A stretch of DNA of 58,261 bases from an uncultured Eubacteriales bacterium. Lineage in GTDB: Bacteria; Bacillota; Clostridia; UBA1381. Shown here in pieces: positions 1-10,100 of this stretch (position 1 is the stretch's first letter; each line of letters opens with the position of its first letter). The position numbers and the translations under genes were made by a program. Below the pieces are notes generated by a model. It was not told the origin of the DNA and made no database searches. It was given only the letters and a program-made list of their open reading frames with translations. The stretch is taken from positions 1 through 58,261 of the forward strand of contig CAJKHT010000007.1 in NCBI GenBank assembly GCA_905199755.1, written 5' to 3'.

Positions 1-1
1 A

Positions 2-604
2 AGAATAAATCTTATGAAAGGATATAAATTCCCCGAATATGATACTCCGGTTTATGTCGGAAAGAGTGTTGCCGTATTGGGCGGCGGAAACGTTGCCATG
101 GACGCGGCAAGAAGTGCAAAAAGACTCGGTGCCGATAATGTTTATATAGTTTACAGACGCGGCAGAGAAGAACTGCCTGCAAGAGCCGAGGAGGTTTTCC
201 ATGCCGAGGAGGAAGGAATAGAATTTAAGCTTTTGCAGAATCCGACAAAAATCCTGGGCAATGATGATGGCTGGGTAACAGGTATGGAGGTCATCAAAAT
301 GGAGCTGGGCGAGCCTGATGAAAGCGGCAGACGCCGTCCCGTGGAAATTCCGGGAAGTGAAGAAGTGCTTGATGTCGATACCGTTATTGTGGCAATCGGT
401 CAGACGCCTAATCCGCTTATAAGAAAAACAACTGAAGGGCTTGATACAAATAAGCGCGGCTGTATTGTGGCGGACGAGACAGGAAAGACATCAAAGGCTC
501 ATGTATATGCCGGCGGTGATGTTGTTACCGGTGCGGCAACGGTTATTCTTGCCATGGGTGCGGGAAAAGCTGCTGCGGAGGCTATAGATAAAGAATTGAG
601 TTAA
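2..604 (+). CDS. gltA: GltA/NfnB-type NADPH-binding flavoprotein, 3' part only
   Basis: This is the C-terminal part of a pyridine-nucleotide-disulfide oxidoreductase of the glutamate synthase small subunit family. The reading frame is open from base 2 and the start lies outside the window. The piece holds the NAD(P)H-binding Rossmann motif (VAVLGGGNVAMDAARSAKRL) followed by the basic patch YRRGREELPARAEE typical of NADPH specificity. Near the end is the second flavin-binding motif with VYAGGDVVTGAATVILAMGAGKAAA. The family transfers electrons from NADPH to a partner subunit. In anaerobes the same family includes NfnB, the NADPH/ferredoxin transhydrogenase subunit, and without the upstream gene the two cannot be separated. 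A rho-independent terminator follows within 20 bp. Confidence 0.85.
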   Translation, partial: RINLMKGYKFPEYDTPVYVGKSVAVLGGGNVAMDAARSAKRLGADNVYIVYRRGREELPARAEEVFHAEEEGIEFKLLQNPTKILGNDDGWVTGMEVIKMELGEPDESGRRRPVEIPGSEEVLDVDTVIVAIGQTPNPLIRKTTEGLDTNKRGCIVADETGKTSKAHVYAGGDVVTGAATVILAMGAGKAAAEAIDKELS

Positions 605-622
605 GAGACAGTACAAACTTTG

Positions 623-653
623 AAAGAGTACCTTTAGCGGGTACTCTTTTTTT
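623..653 (+). terminator. Rho-independent terminator after gltA-like gene
   Basis: A perfect 10-bp stem (623-632 with 640-649, AAAGAGTACC/GGTACTCTTT) with a 7-nt loop runs into a T tract at 646-653. It ends the upstream gene. Confidence 0.85.
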
Positions 654-758
654 ATACTTGCCTGTTGTTTTTTTGCGGCAGCTTTTTAAAAACCGCATAA
701 ATAAGCCAAAATACGGGATAAGGGCTGAAAAAAATAACAGTCGCAAAAAAATCGACAG

Positions 759-787
759 TTGAAAATGAAAATGACGGAAGATATAAT
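759..787 (+). promoter_or_regulatory. SigA-type promoter of the polysaccharide operon
   Basis: TTGAAA (759-764), a 17-bp spacer and a perfect TATAAT (782-787) lie about 110 bp upstream of the araC-like gene. The rest of the 605-898 gap shows no other structure that I can support. Because downstream gaps are short, this may be the only promoter for the genes up to 25772. Confidence 0.7.
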
Positions 788-898
788 ATAAATCAATAAC
801 GGCGCACATTATCGGGCGTTGGATTTGAGGTTAAAGCATATTTTGAAATCTTCTTTCAATTTGATATTAACTACTGAAAAAGCAGAATGGAGATTTAT

Positions 899-3145
899 AT
901 GAATAGATTAAAAAAAACATTGAAACAGTTTATTTCAAATACAAGTGTGGCATTTTTATGGGAGCTTGCATTTTTTGCAGTTGTCATTATATGTATAGTC
1001 GGATTGTTTGTAGGGTATGAATATGTAAGACGGAGTACCGATGAAATTATAGAAAAATATAATTGTGAACTGATGCTTGAACGGGTTGACATGGTTGACA
1101 ACAATATTGCGGGACTTATGTCTTATATTGACACGATAACAAGAAACGGTGATTTGAGTAAAATTCAGTTTTATGATACGGAAATATCCAAGGAGGAAAA
1201 ATATTTTCTGTTTGAGCTTTGCAGAAGACTCGGAAGCGTGACACTGGCAGGCTCGGAGGGAACACAGAAAATATTGTATCTTCCGGAAACACAATGCATT
1301 ATATACAGCGGAACAATTTACAGCGCCCGTGAGTTTTTCAATATTGAATACGGCAGCGGCGATTTTGAAAGCTGGAATAACAATATACTTAAGTCGGAGG
1401 AGATGATTTCATATGATGAAGAGCATGATACCTTATGCTTTCGTAAAAAATCACAGCGAGGTAATGTTGATGTAATGCTGCTTGTTCCGAATTACGACTT
1501 TATTAAGGCGGATAACGGAATTGCCGAAAGCGATTTTATTATATGCGATATTAATAAAAAGCAGATTGTGTCAAAGAGCGGCAGAGATTATTCGGAGCTT
1601 TTGGAAAGTCTTGATTTTTCGCTTATAGCAAAGAACGAGAAGATAGGCGATAATATGATTACATATCAGTCTGTGCTGGGATATGACTGGAGCTATGTAT
1701 CGGTGTTCGATACAAAAGGTGCGGCGGGAGCGATAGCAAGAGCGCGTATAATAATGATTATATGTGTGGTAATAAGTCTTATATCCGCAATGGCGGTGGG
1801 AAGTATTTTTATAAAGAGAAATAACAGAAGCATATATGAGCTGATGAACAGAATTAAAGTGGATAATGACGGCAGCAGGAATGAGTATGTTTATATAAGC
1901 AATGCTATGAATAAAATTATTTCTCAGAATAAAGAGAAAGAGCATATGTTCTATATGGCAAATAAAAAGCTGAAAAACAATAATTTAAGAGATGTACTGA
2001 CGGGTGAAACAAATCCATCACGGATAAAGGCGGTTTTGAATGAGTATGAGCTGCTTAAAAAAAGCAGGCTTGCAATGCTTATAGAAGCGGAAATTTATGA
2101 CTGTGACAGCATGTTTTACGAAGGCTCTTTCGAGGGAGAGGAAAATCTGTCGCTTGCGAAATTTATTGTTGCAAATGTGTACAGCGATTTGTACGGCAGT
2201 GATATACCGATGTACACCACGGAAAACGGAAGCGGAAAGATACTTATGGTATTCCCGGTTGACAATGACAAAAAGTGCGATAAGATACGTGAGATTGCAA
2301 AGTACGGCACGGAATTCATAAAGGAACAGCTTAACATCGGATTTAAGCTGTATATATCCGATGTACACAGTATTGAAACCGAGCTGTCAAAATGCTATTC
2401 GGATATAACAAAAATAAAGGAATACAGAACAACCGAAGAAAAGCCGGTGCTTGATATAAAGGAGCTGAAAGAAACAAAAGTGCGGTTCGGATATTATCAT
2501 TATCCCGAGGAACCGGAAAAGCGGTTTATTAAGGCTCTTAAGACGGGAGATTATACGGCGGCATCGGAAACTATAGATGAAATGTTTGCGATGAACAGAG
2601 AAAACTGCTCGTCGCTCAGAATGTTAAAGGTTTTGGCGGCGAACATAGAAAATACGATTATACGAAATATTACGATACCGAGCAAAAAGATAGATGCATT
2701 TTTTACGGAGATAGACGAATTTAACGATATGCTGTCGAAAGCGGCTAATATTCTGCAGATTAAGGATGCATTACTGAAACCCGTAAAGTATGTGTGTATG
2801 AATGTGGAAAAACGTGAGGAAAGAAATGAATACAGTCTTATCAATGAGGTTAAAAGCTATGTTGACAGGAATTATTCAGACGTATGCCTTGACGTAAATT
2901 CCATAGCACTGGAGTTTGATGTAAATATTTCAAGGCTGTCATCACTGTTTAAAAAGCAGGAGGGCATGGGACTGCTCGAATACATTACAAGAATAAGAGT
3001 TGAGGCGGTTAAAAAATATATTATGAACACAGACGAGAATATTAAGGATATTGCGGAGAAAAACGGTTTCGGCAACGAAAGAACATTCTACCGTGTTTTT
3101 GAAAAATATACGGGAGAAAAGCCGGGTAATTTCCGAAAAAGATAA
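899..3145 (+). CDS. Membrane-anchored AraC-family transcriptional regulator
   Basis: The 748-residue protein has a short cytoplasmic N-terminus, a membrane helix at about residues 20-40, and an extracytoplasmic sensor of about 240 residues. A second helix follows at about 280-302, then a cytoplasmic linker and a C-terminal AraC double helix-turn-helix (from about residue 650). The latter holds the family signature IKDIAEKNGFGNERTFYRVF and ends KYTGEKPGNFRK. This architecture is common next to LplB/YtcP-type sugar importers, where the outer domain is thought to sense oligosaccharide or the binding protein. The start at 899 is preferred over the in-frame ATG at 887 because GGAG at 889-892 then sits 6 bp upstream. 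It is first in the operon, 23 bp before a lyase gene, so it probably controls that operon. Confidence 0.9.
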   Translation: MNRLKKTLKQFISNTSVAFLWELAFFAVVIICIVGLFVGYEYVRRSTDEIIEKYNCELMLERVDMVDNNIAGLMSYIDTITRNGDLSKIQFYDTEISKEEKYFLFELCRRLGSVTLAGSEGTQKILYLPETQCIIYSGTIYSAREFFNIEYGSGDFESWNNNILKSEEMISYDEEHDTLCFRKKSQRGNVDVMLLVPNYDFIKADNGIAESDFIICDINKKQIVSKSGRDYSELLESLDFSLIAKNEKIGDNMITYQSVLGYDWSYVSVFDTKGAAGAIARARIIMIICVVISLISAMAVGSIFIKRNNRSIYELMNRIKVDNDGSRNEYVYISNAMNKIISQNKEKEHMFYMANKKLKNNNLRDVLTGETNPSRIKAVLNEYELLKKSRLAMLIEAEIYDCDSMFYEGSFEGEENLSLAKFIVANVYSDLYGSDIPMYTTENGSGKILMVFPVDNDKKCDKIREIAKYGTEFIKEQLNIGFKLYISDVHSIETELSKCYSDITKIKEYRTTEEKPVLDIKELKETKVRFGYYHYPEEPEKRFIKALKTGDYTAASETIDEMFAMNRENCSSLRMLKVLAANIENTIIRNITIPSKKIDAFFTEIDEFNDMLSKAANILQIKDALLKPVKYVCMNVEKREERNEYSLINEVKSYVDRNYSDVCLDVNSIALEFDVNISRLSSLFKKQEGMGLLEYITRIRVEAVKKYIMNTDENIKDIAEKNGFGNERTFYRVFEKYTGEKPGNFRKR

Positions 3146-3168
3146 TTATTTAGTTTTGGAGAACAGGT

Positions 3169-6100
3169 ATGAGGATTAAACAAATAGTTTCGGTTATGTC
3201 AGTTTTATTTATGCTTGCGGCAGAATCGGCGGTTTACAGTGATGATACCTCATTGTACACGGTAATGGATTTTAATTCGCTGACTGCCGGCAAGCTCACA
3301 AATGACCAAATAAATACCGTAAAGGGAGGCTGGAACAGGATAGCATTAAGCTATAACGGCACCGAAACGGGGTATTATATTGCGGACGGAGTTTTCGGGA
3401 AAGCATCGGGAGATAAGTCGGTAATGCTTAAAAGCTCATCTGACATCAGAGAGCCGCAGTATTTACAGTTTTTCCCGAATAAAGCGGATACGGTAATCTC
3501 ATCAACCGATGTATTTGATATATCCTTTGATATAGCGGTAAGCGATAATATAACGTCAAGGTATGTGATGTTCAGAGGAAAGGGCAACAATGATGCATTA
3601 AATCTGCTGCAAACGAGGGGAGACGGATTTGCGATATGCGGAAAGGTGATTCGGGAATACGGTCTTTTGGAGGCAAACAGATGGTATCATTTCAGATTTG
3701 AGCTTCAGCCGGGTACATCTGGATATACAAAAGCAAATATCTGGATGGACGGCAGGCTTGTTGCCCGCAATGAAGCAATAGGAAAGCTTAATCAGGGAGT
3801 GTTTGACTGGTTTTATATTTATACCGATGCAGGACATTCAAATGCCGTTGACGGCGAGGAAACATATTTTGATAATTTCAGCTTTGGTGTGAGACATAAT
3901 TCAAAGCTGTCATCACCTGTCTTAAACAGTGCAATAAGCATGACATCGGACGGCAGGGAGGTAAACGATACCTTTTGTGCCGGAGAGTTCACGGCAACGG
4001 CGGATTTTAATACATATTCCAAGGATGCACCGATAATGCTTGCGGCGGCGCAGTACGATGCGGAGGGTATTCTGGAAAAGCTGTATTTGAATGATTATGC
4101 CGCATTTGAGGAGAATAACGGAATATATAACGGCACTTTGGAGGAAAATTTTTATATAGAAGAAGCCGAATGCAAATCTATTAAGGTGATGCTTTTCAAT
4201 AAGGAAACAATGGAGCCTTATGCCAAAAGCGATATGCTTTATCCCGAAACAAAGACGGATATTATAGAAGTAAGTCCGCAGATAGGAACAGCGATAATCA
4301 CGGATAATGACTTTGAGTCACTGCCGCAGGGCGAGCTTTTAAGCTATACGATAAATGAGCTTGGAATCAATGCGAAGTCAAATTCGTACACGGTGGAGCA
4401 GGAGGACAATAATAAGTATCTGCGTGTAAACAAAACCAACTCAAACGATACGCATATTGATGTGAATTTCACAAACAGTCCGAATTATCTGGTGGCACAG
4501 GCAGACTATAGGTTTGAACAATTCGGCTCGGTAATCTATCCGCTGATACTGCGTGACAATAAAACGAATATAGGCTCGGTTGATTTCGGAGTCGGAACCG
4601 TTAACGGCAGCGGTATGCTCACACTGACGGGTGGACGCAAGTATCAGCTGTATACGGGAAAATGGTACAACATGGCTTTTGCGTTTGATTTTAATAAACA
4701 CACGTATGATTTTTACATAAACGGTGAAAAGGTATATGAAAATATCCCTGTTTCAAATAATAAATTTGCTGTGCCGGCAATGTGCCGCATATGGTTATAT
4801 TCGGGAAACAACACTGCGGCGTTTAATCTGGATAATTATTGGATATACGAAGCAAAACAGCCGGTAAGTGATCTATCGGAGATAAAAAGCAGGTACATTT
4901 CCATTATGTCGGACGGTACGAGAGAGAAAACACTTCTTAATGGCAGGACGGCGCTTTGTATCGGAAACGGAATTATTTATTCCGACGGCAAAAAGGAGCT
5001 GACGGAAACCCCCGAAGATAAGGACGGTGATTATTATGTATCTCCCGAAACGGCAATAAAGCTGATAGGGAAAATACCTGCCGCATATAACAGTGCGAAA
5101 AAGATTCCGGTTAAGGCAGCCGCACAGCTGCGCGGTCTGCGGATATTCGAGGATAAAGAAAAATATCTTCTGATTTTTTCAAAGAGAGATTTCACGGCAG
5201 ACGAGGATTTGATTAAAGAAACAGCGGTATATATGAAAAATCTGTTTCCGTCGGCAGAGGAAATACAAAGCGGTATGATGAAGAAAAATGTCCATCCGCG
5301 GATTGCGGCGGATTCAAGGACATTTGAAAGCATTAAGGAAAGCATAGCAAGCGATGCAAATAAGCTTTCATGGCATAATAAAATCATGGCAAAAGCGGAT
5401 TCGCTTTTAGATACGCCTGTTGACCGATATATTCTCGGAAGTGAAAGCGGAGGTCAGAAAAATATTCTTAATGTTGTACGGAACTGGAAAAGTAAAATGC
5501 AGTGCTGGGGCTATGCATGGCAGATGACGGGCAATGAAAAGTATTTCGATGCCGCATGGAAGGAGCTGCAGTCCTGCTGCAGCTTTAAGGACTGGAATCC
5601 TGCACATACGATAGATACCGGCGAGGCATTGTTTGCGGCGGCAATAGGGTATGATTGGTTTTATGATGCATTTTCCGAGGAGCAGAAGAAATTTATTGAG
5701 GATGCGGCATATCGGCTGGGACTTTATCCTATATGGAGTGCGTATTACGGAAAGCTGCGTACCGATGCAACCTTCGGCACGCTTTCGGGCGGAAATTTTG
5801 TAAAGGACAGCTCTAATTTTAATACCGTTGTAAACAGCGGAATGGCTTGTGCGGCAATGGCATTTGCCGATGTTTATCCACAGCTTTGCTATGATTCGGT
5901 ATCAAAGGCAATACAAAGCCTGAGCTATTCGCTTGCGCTGTTTGAGCCTGACGGAGCATGGGAGGAGGGCGCAAATTACTGGAATTATGCAACAAGCTGC
6001 ATGGCAATACTTATCGGTACGCTTGAAGTATCATGCGAAACGGATTACGGTATTTTAGCACACCCCGGTGTGGGACAGACTCCGTATTATGCGCTGTATC

Positions 6101-7095
6101 TCGATTCGTATCAGGGCTTAAACAATTTCGGAGATACATGGGAGGGCAGTCATCTTGATTCGCCGCAGCTGTCGCTTTTCGGTAAATATCTTGATGATGA
6201 TGCACTTATATGCGAGAGATACAACTCGCTTATCACAAAGAACAATACACCCTCGGTCTGGGATATGATATGGTGTGTACCGCAAAAGGCGGGAGAAGAA
6301 CCGAAGCTGAAGCTTGATTACAAATGCGGCGGTATCGACATGGTATCGGTGCGCGGCAGTTGGAGTGACAAAAACGCATTGAATTTCGGTGCGCACGGAG
6401 GAAAAAATAATGTTTATCACGGTCATTATGACGGTGCAAGCTGGATTTTTGATTTGAATAACGTACGATGGGCGGTTGACCTCGGCATGGACATGTCAAC
6501 ATATGCGGGACACCCGATGAGTACCGTGTACCGCGGCAGAGCGCAGGGACATAATATGCTGGTTTTCAATCCCGATGAAAATGAGGATTTTGTATGGGCA
6601 TCTGAAACGCCGCTTGTAAGATTTGAAACCTCACAAAATTCCGCAATTGCGGTTTATGATAACAGCGAGGGCTATTCAAAATGGTGTAAAAACGTTACGA
6701 GAGGCTTTTATATAGGCGATAACAGAAGAAGTCTTACGGTGAGAGACGAATTTGAAGTGCTTTCCGATGATACGGACGTGTACTGGTGTATGCAGACGAA
6801 AGCAAAGGTCAGCACAGACGGCAACAAAGCTGTTCTCACCCAAAACGGCAAAAAATTGCAGATTGAGTTTAAAACGGATGCGGAGGAGTTTACCGTTTCA
6901 GCCGAAAAGGCTGTGCCGATAAACGGAACGGTTAAAAATGACTGGATGACAGATGATTCCGATAAAACGCGTATTACATTTAAGGCGAAGGCAAGCGGCT
7001 CATGCTATATAGAAGCGAAGCTTTCGGCGCCGGGAGAGGACGCAGCACTGAGCGGAATGCTTGATATGCCGATAGCGGCATGGACAAATGAATGA
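3169..7095 (+). CDS. Secreted heparinase II/III-like polysaccharide lyase
   Basis: This 1308-residue exported protein starts with a signal peptide (about 1-24). It continues with a putative binding module A (about 30-243), a beta-rich module (about 250-370), LamG-like module C (about 372-565) and a degenerate copper-amine-oxidase-N-like module (about 575-690). The C-terminal lyase part (about 705-1308) is an all-alpha toroid plus beta-sandwich of the heparinase II/III type. Visible catalytic-type motifs are SNFNTVVNSGM (from residue 882) and H1084-x-H1086-x-D1088-GAS, followed by WAVDLGMD. The family cleaves uronic-acid polysaccharides by beta-elimination. The substrate (glycosaminoglycan, pectic, alginate-like or ulvan-like) cannot be read from the sequence. 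GGAG lies 8 bp before the ATG. It has no SLH or sortase anchor of its own, so it is probably free or held through partners. Confidence 0.85.
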   Translation: MRIKQIVSVMSVLFMLAAESAVYSDDTSLYTVMDFNSLTAGKLTNDQINTVKGGWNRIALSYNGTETGYYIADGVFGKASGDKSVMLKSSSDIREPQYLQFFPNKADTVISSTDVFDISFDIAVSDNITSRYVMFRGKGNNDALNLLQTRGDGFAICGKVIREYGLLEANRWYHFRFELQPGTSGYTKANIWMDGRLVARNEAIGKLNQGVFDWFYIYTDAGHSNAVDGEETYFDNFSFGVRHNSKLSSPVLNSAISMTSDGREVNDTFCAGEFTATADFNTYSKDAPIMLAAAQYDAEGILEKLYLNDYAAFEENNGIYNGTLEENFYIEEAECKSIKVMLFNKETMEPYAKSDMLYPETKTDIIEVSPQIGTAIITDNDFESLPQGELLSYTINELGINAKSNSYTVEQEDNNKYLRVNKTNSNDTHIDVNFTNSPNYLVAQADYRFEQFGSVIYPLILRDNKTNIGSVDFGVGTVNGSGMLTLTGGRKYQLYTGKWYNMAFAFDFNKHTYDFYINGEKVYENIPVSNNKFAVPAMCRIWLYSGNNTAAFNLDNYWIYEAKQPVSDLSEIKSRYISIMSDGTREKTLLNGRTALCIGNGIIYSDGKKELTETPEDKDGDYYVSPETAIKLIGKIPAAYNSAKKIPVKAAAQLRGLRIFEDKEKYLLIFSKRDFTADEDLIKETAVYMKNLFPSAEEIQSGMMKKNVHPRIAADSRTFESIKESIASDANKLSWHNKIMAKADSLLDTPVDRYILGSESGGQKNILNVVRNWKSKMQCWGYAWQMTGNEKYFDAAWKELQSCCSFKDWNPAHTIDTGEALFAAAIGYDWFYDAFSEEQKKFIEDAAYRLGLYPIWSAYYGKLRTDATFGTLSGGNFVKDSSNFNTVVNSGMACAAMAFADVYPQLCYDSVSKAIQSLSYSLALFEPDGAWEEGANYWNYATSCMAILIGTLEVSCETDYGILAHPGVGQTPYYALYLDSYQGLNNFGDTWEGSHLDSPQLSLFGKYLDDDALICERYNSLITKNNTPSVWDMIWCVPQKAGEEPKLKLDYKCGGIDMVSVRGSWSDKNALNFGAHGGKNNVYHGHYDGASWIFDLNNVRWAVDLGMDMSTYAGHPMSTVYRGRAQGHNMLVFNPDENEDFVWASETPLVRFETSQNSAIAVYDNSEGYSKWCKNVTRGFYIGDNRRSLTVRDEFEVLSDDTDVYWCMQTKAKVSTDGNKAVLTQNGKKLQIEFKTDAEEFTVSAEKAVPINGTVKNDWMTDDSDKTRITFKAKASGSCYIEAKLSAPGEDAALSGMLDMPIAAWTNE

Positions 7096-7143
7096 TTCGG
7101 TGGCTGTCGGTGAGGACTGTCACGGAGTTATATAAAAATAATT

Positions 7144-7157
7144 GCCGCATAAGCGGC
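7144..7157 (+). other. Small intercistronic hairpin before an RBS
   Basis: GCCGC (7144-7148), loop ATAA and GCGGC (7153-7157) form a 5-bp GC stem directly upstream of the GGAGG of the next gene (7164-7168). No T tract follows, so it is not a terminator. Stronger hairpins of similar placement occur at 23288 and 57260. Confidence 0.4.
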
Positions 7158-7175
7158 GGAACGGAGGATTTATTT

Positions 7176-10100
7176 ATGAAGTTTTTTAAGAAAGCGGCGG
7201 CATTGGCGGCAGCAGTGTCAATGTTATGTTCATTGATACCGTCATGGACGGCTTCTGCAAGCGAGGTGACTCAGATTACTCACAGCACAATAAGCTTTGA
7301 TTCATTGGCTGAGGGCGAACTGACGGAAACCGCACTCAGCGGCATAAAAGAGGATTGGAATCGAGTGGCTCCGTTTAACGGAGGTTCGGAGGTTGTGAGC
7401 GGAATACTCGGCAAAGGGGCGGATGACCGTTCGGTAAAATTTACATCAAACGGTGCGGAACAGCTTTTATGTCTTTACCCGACCGCTGCATATAACACAA
7501 TCAGCAGTGATGTGAGAATACATTTATCATTTGATATGGCTGTGAGCGGATATGAAAAACAGCAGCAGGTGATTTTCCGCGGTAACGGTAACAGTGATGC
7601 GGTAAACCTTATAGGAAACCGCGGTGACGGAATTGAGATAGGCGGTAAGGTAATAAAGGATACAAAATATCGTCTGTCGGCAGACGGATGGCATAATTAT
7701 GACTTTTTGATTTATCCCGGAGGTACATCAAGATTAACATATGTTGTTGCAGCTGTGGACGGAAATGTTATTTCGAAACATTATATATCAAAGCTGCGCA
7801 GCGGTGTATTTAACTGGCTGTATTTCAGACAGAGTCAGGCAGCGGGAGACTATATGTACATAGATAACGTTGATTTTACTATTGACGATGACAATAAAGT
7901 AGAACCGTATGTTTTGAACGATTATTCCGTTGATTTTGACAGCCTTGATACGGGAGACATCAGTACAGCGAAAATTCAGGCAGTCAAGGACGGCTGGAAA
8001 AGCATTGCTTTTGACTATGGAAAGACCGAAACGGGATATTCGGTGGTTGACGGTGCATTAGGAAAAAATGCAGGTGATAAGTCTTTGAAATTAAGGAGCA
8101 CCACCGACATAAAGGATGCGCAGTATGTGCAGTTTTTCCCCGAAGCAACGGCAACGAGCATATCTTCAAACTCTGTAATTGAAATATCTTTTGATTTTGC
8201 CGTAAGTGACAATACAACAGCAAGATATGTAATGTACAGAGGAAACGGAAACAGTGATGCATTGGCTCTGCTGCAGACAAGAGGAGACGGCTTTGCGGTT
8301 TGCGGAACGGTTATAAGGGATTACGGTCCGCTTCAGGCAAATAAATGGTATAATTTCAAGTTTGAAATACAGCCGGGAATTGATGATAACAATAAAACAA
8401 AAGTAAATGTATGGATGAATAACAGGCTTATTTTTAAGTCGGAAAACATAAGTCGTCTTGACAACGGTGTATTCAACTGGTTCTATCTTTATAACGATGC
8501 CGGACATGCAAATGCTGTTGACGGCGAAGAAACGTATTTTGACAACTTTAAATATACCGTAACAAACTGGGCAACAATTTCATCACCCGAATTTACATAT
8601 GATCCGGAAAATCTCTACAGCACGGATTTCAGCAATCCTCCGGAGGAAAATAAATTCCCGAACGGATTTGGCGGAGGAGCTCCGGGAAGCACGGGCTTAG
8701 AGCCGGAAACAGTTTCGTATGTAACGGGAATCGGCGGCAGAGCATCGGACGATTACAGTATGAAAGTTGCAACGAGCGGCAGCAGTACAAGCACAAACTA
8801 TGCACCGTGGTTTAATATACAGCCGTCAAATCTGCTCACCACTTCAAAGAACAGAGAAATAGGCGCAGGCGTTTCGCTGCTTATAAATGACAGCAATAAC
8901 CAGGGACGCTTCAGAATGCATTTTATAGATTCGGCAGGAACATGGTTTGAAGCAGTAACGGTATCCGGCGGAGGTACTGTTGCGGTAAATAATAATAAGA
9001 CAGTTGTAGATAAAAAAGTGAAGCAGGGTGAATGGATAAGGCTTGATGTAAAATACAATCCTTCAAGCAATACATACAGTGTATGGCTGAACGGCGAGAA
9101 AATCTGCGAGAATGTGCAGACGACTCTTGCAAAAAATATAAACCGTTACAGAATGGATTATTACATCGGTTCACCTACAAAGTACAGTGAATTCTACCTG
9201 GACGATGTTGATTTATATACACTTGATTATAAGACTGTGGCTGACTCATCAAAAATTGCGGTAACCTCGGCTGACAGCACAAAAACAATAGTAAACGATG
9301 ATGAAATACTGCTTCATGATACAATGACCGTATCGGAATTGCTTGCAGGCGGAGTAAATACGGACAGTACAAGTACAAAGAAGGTTTATACAGACGCTTC
9401 ATGCACCGCCGAAGTATCGGAAAACAGTGCAATAGCTGACGGAAACGTTTTGGTTGTAAGCGGCGGCGGCTTGTATTCGTACCATGCCCTTTATAATAAA
9501 GGCAAAGGATATACGCTTAACAGCTTTGCGACAAAGGTTAATGATGAAGCCTCGGGAAGTGAATTTGCCGTAGGTACGGTTACGGCTGAGGCAGAGTTTA
9601 CCACATATACCTCCGATATACCGGTTAATGTACTGGTGGCGCAGTATACCGATAAGGGACAGCTTATCAGGCTGGCACTCAAAAACACGGTTAATATCGA
9701 AGGAACACTTGATGAATTCAAGGGTTCAAAAGCAACCGTTTCATCGTCATTGTCAATAGACAGCGATGAAAATACATATGTAAAAGCGATGCTCTGGGAT
9801 AAGGAAACATTAATTCCGCTTGCGGCGGCAATTAAGCTTGTTCCCGCGTCAAAAAGCAACATTACAACTCTGAAAAAGCGTTACCCGGGTTTTACAAACA
9901 AAGCAGCTACATTCAGCTTTGATGACGGAAGAAGTGAGGACGCACAGCTTATAGAGGTATTTAACGAATACGGTGTACACGGTACATTTAACCTTGTTTC
10001 CGACCAGAATATTCTGAAAGATGCCGATGATGCGCAAAAGGCGTATGTAAAGGATCTTTACAAAGGTCAGGAAATAGCAAATCACGTAAAATCACATCCG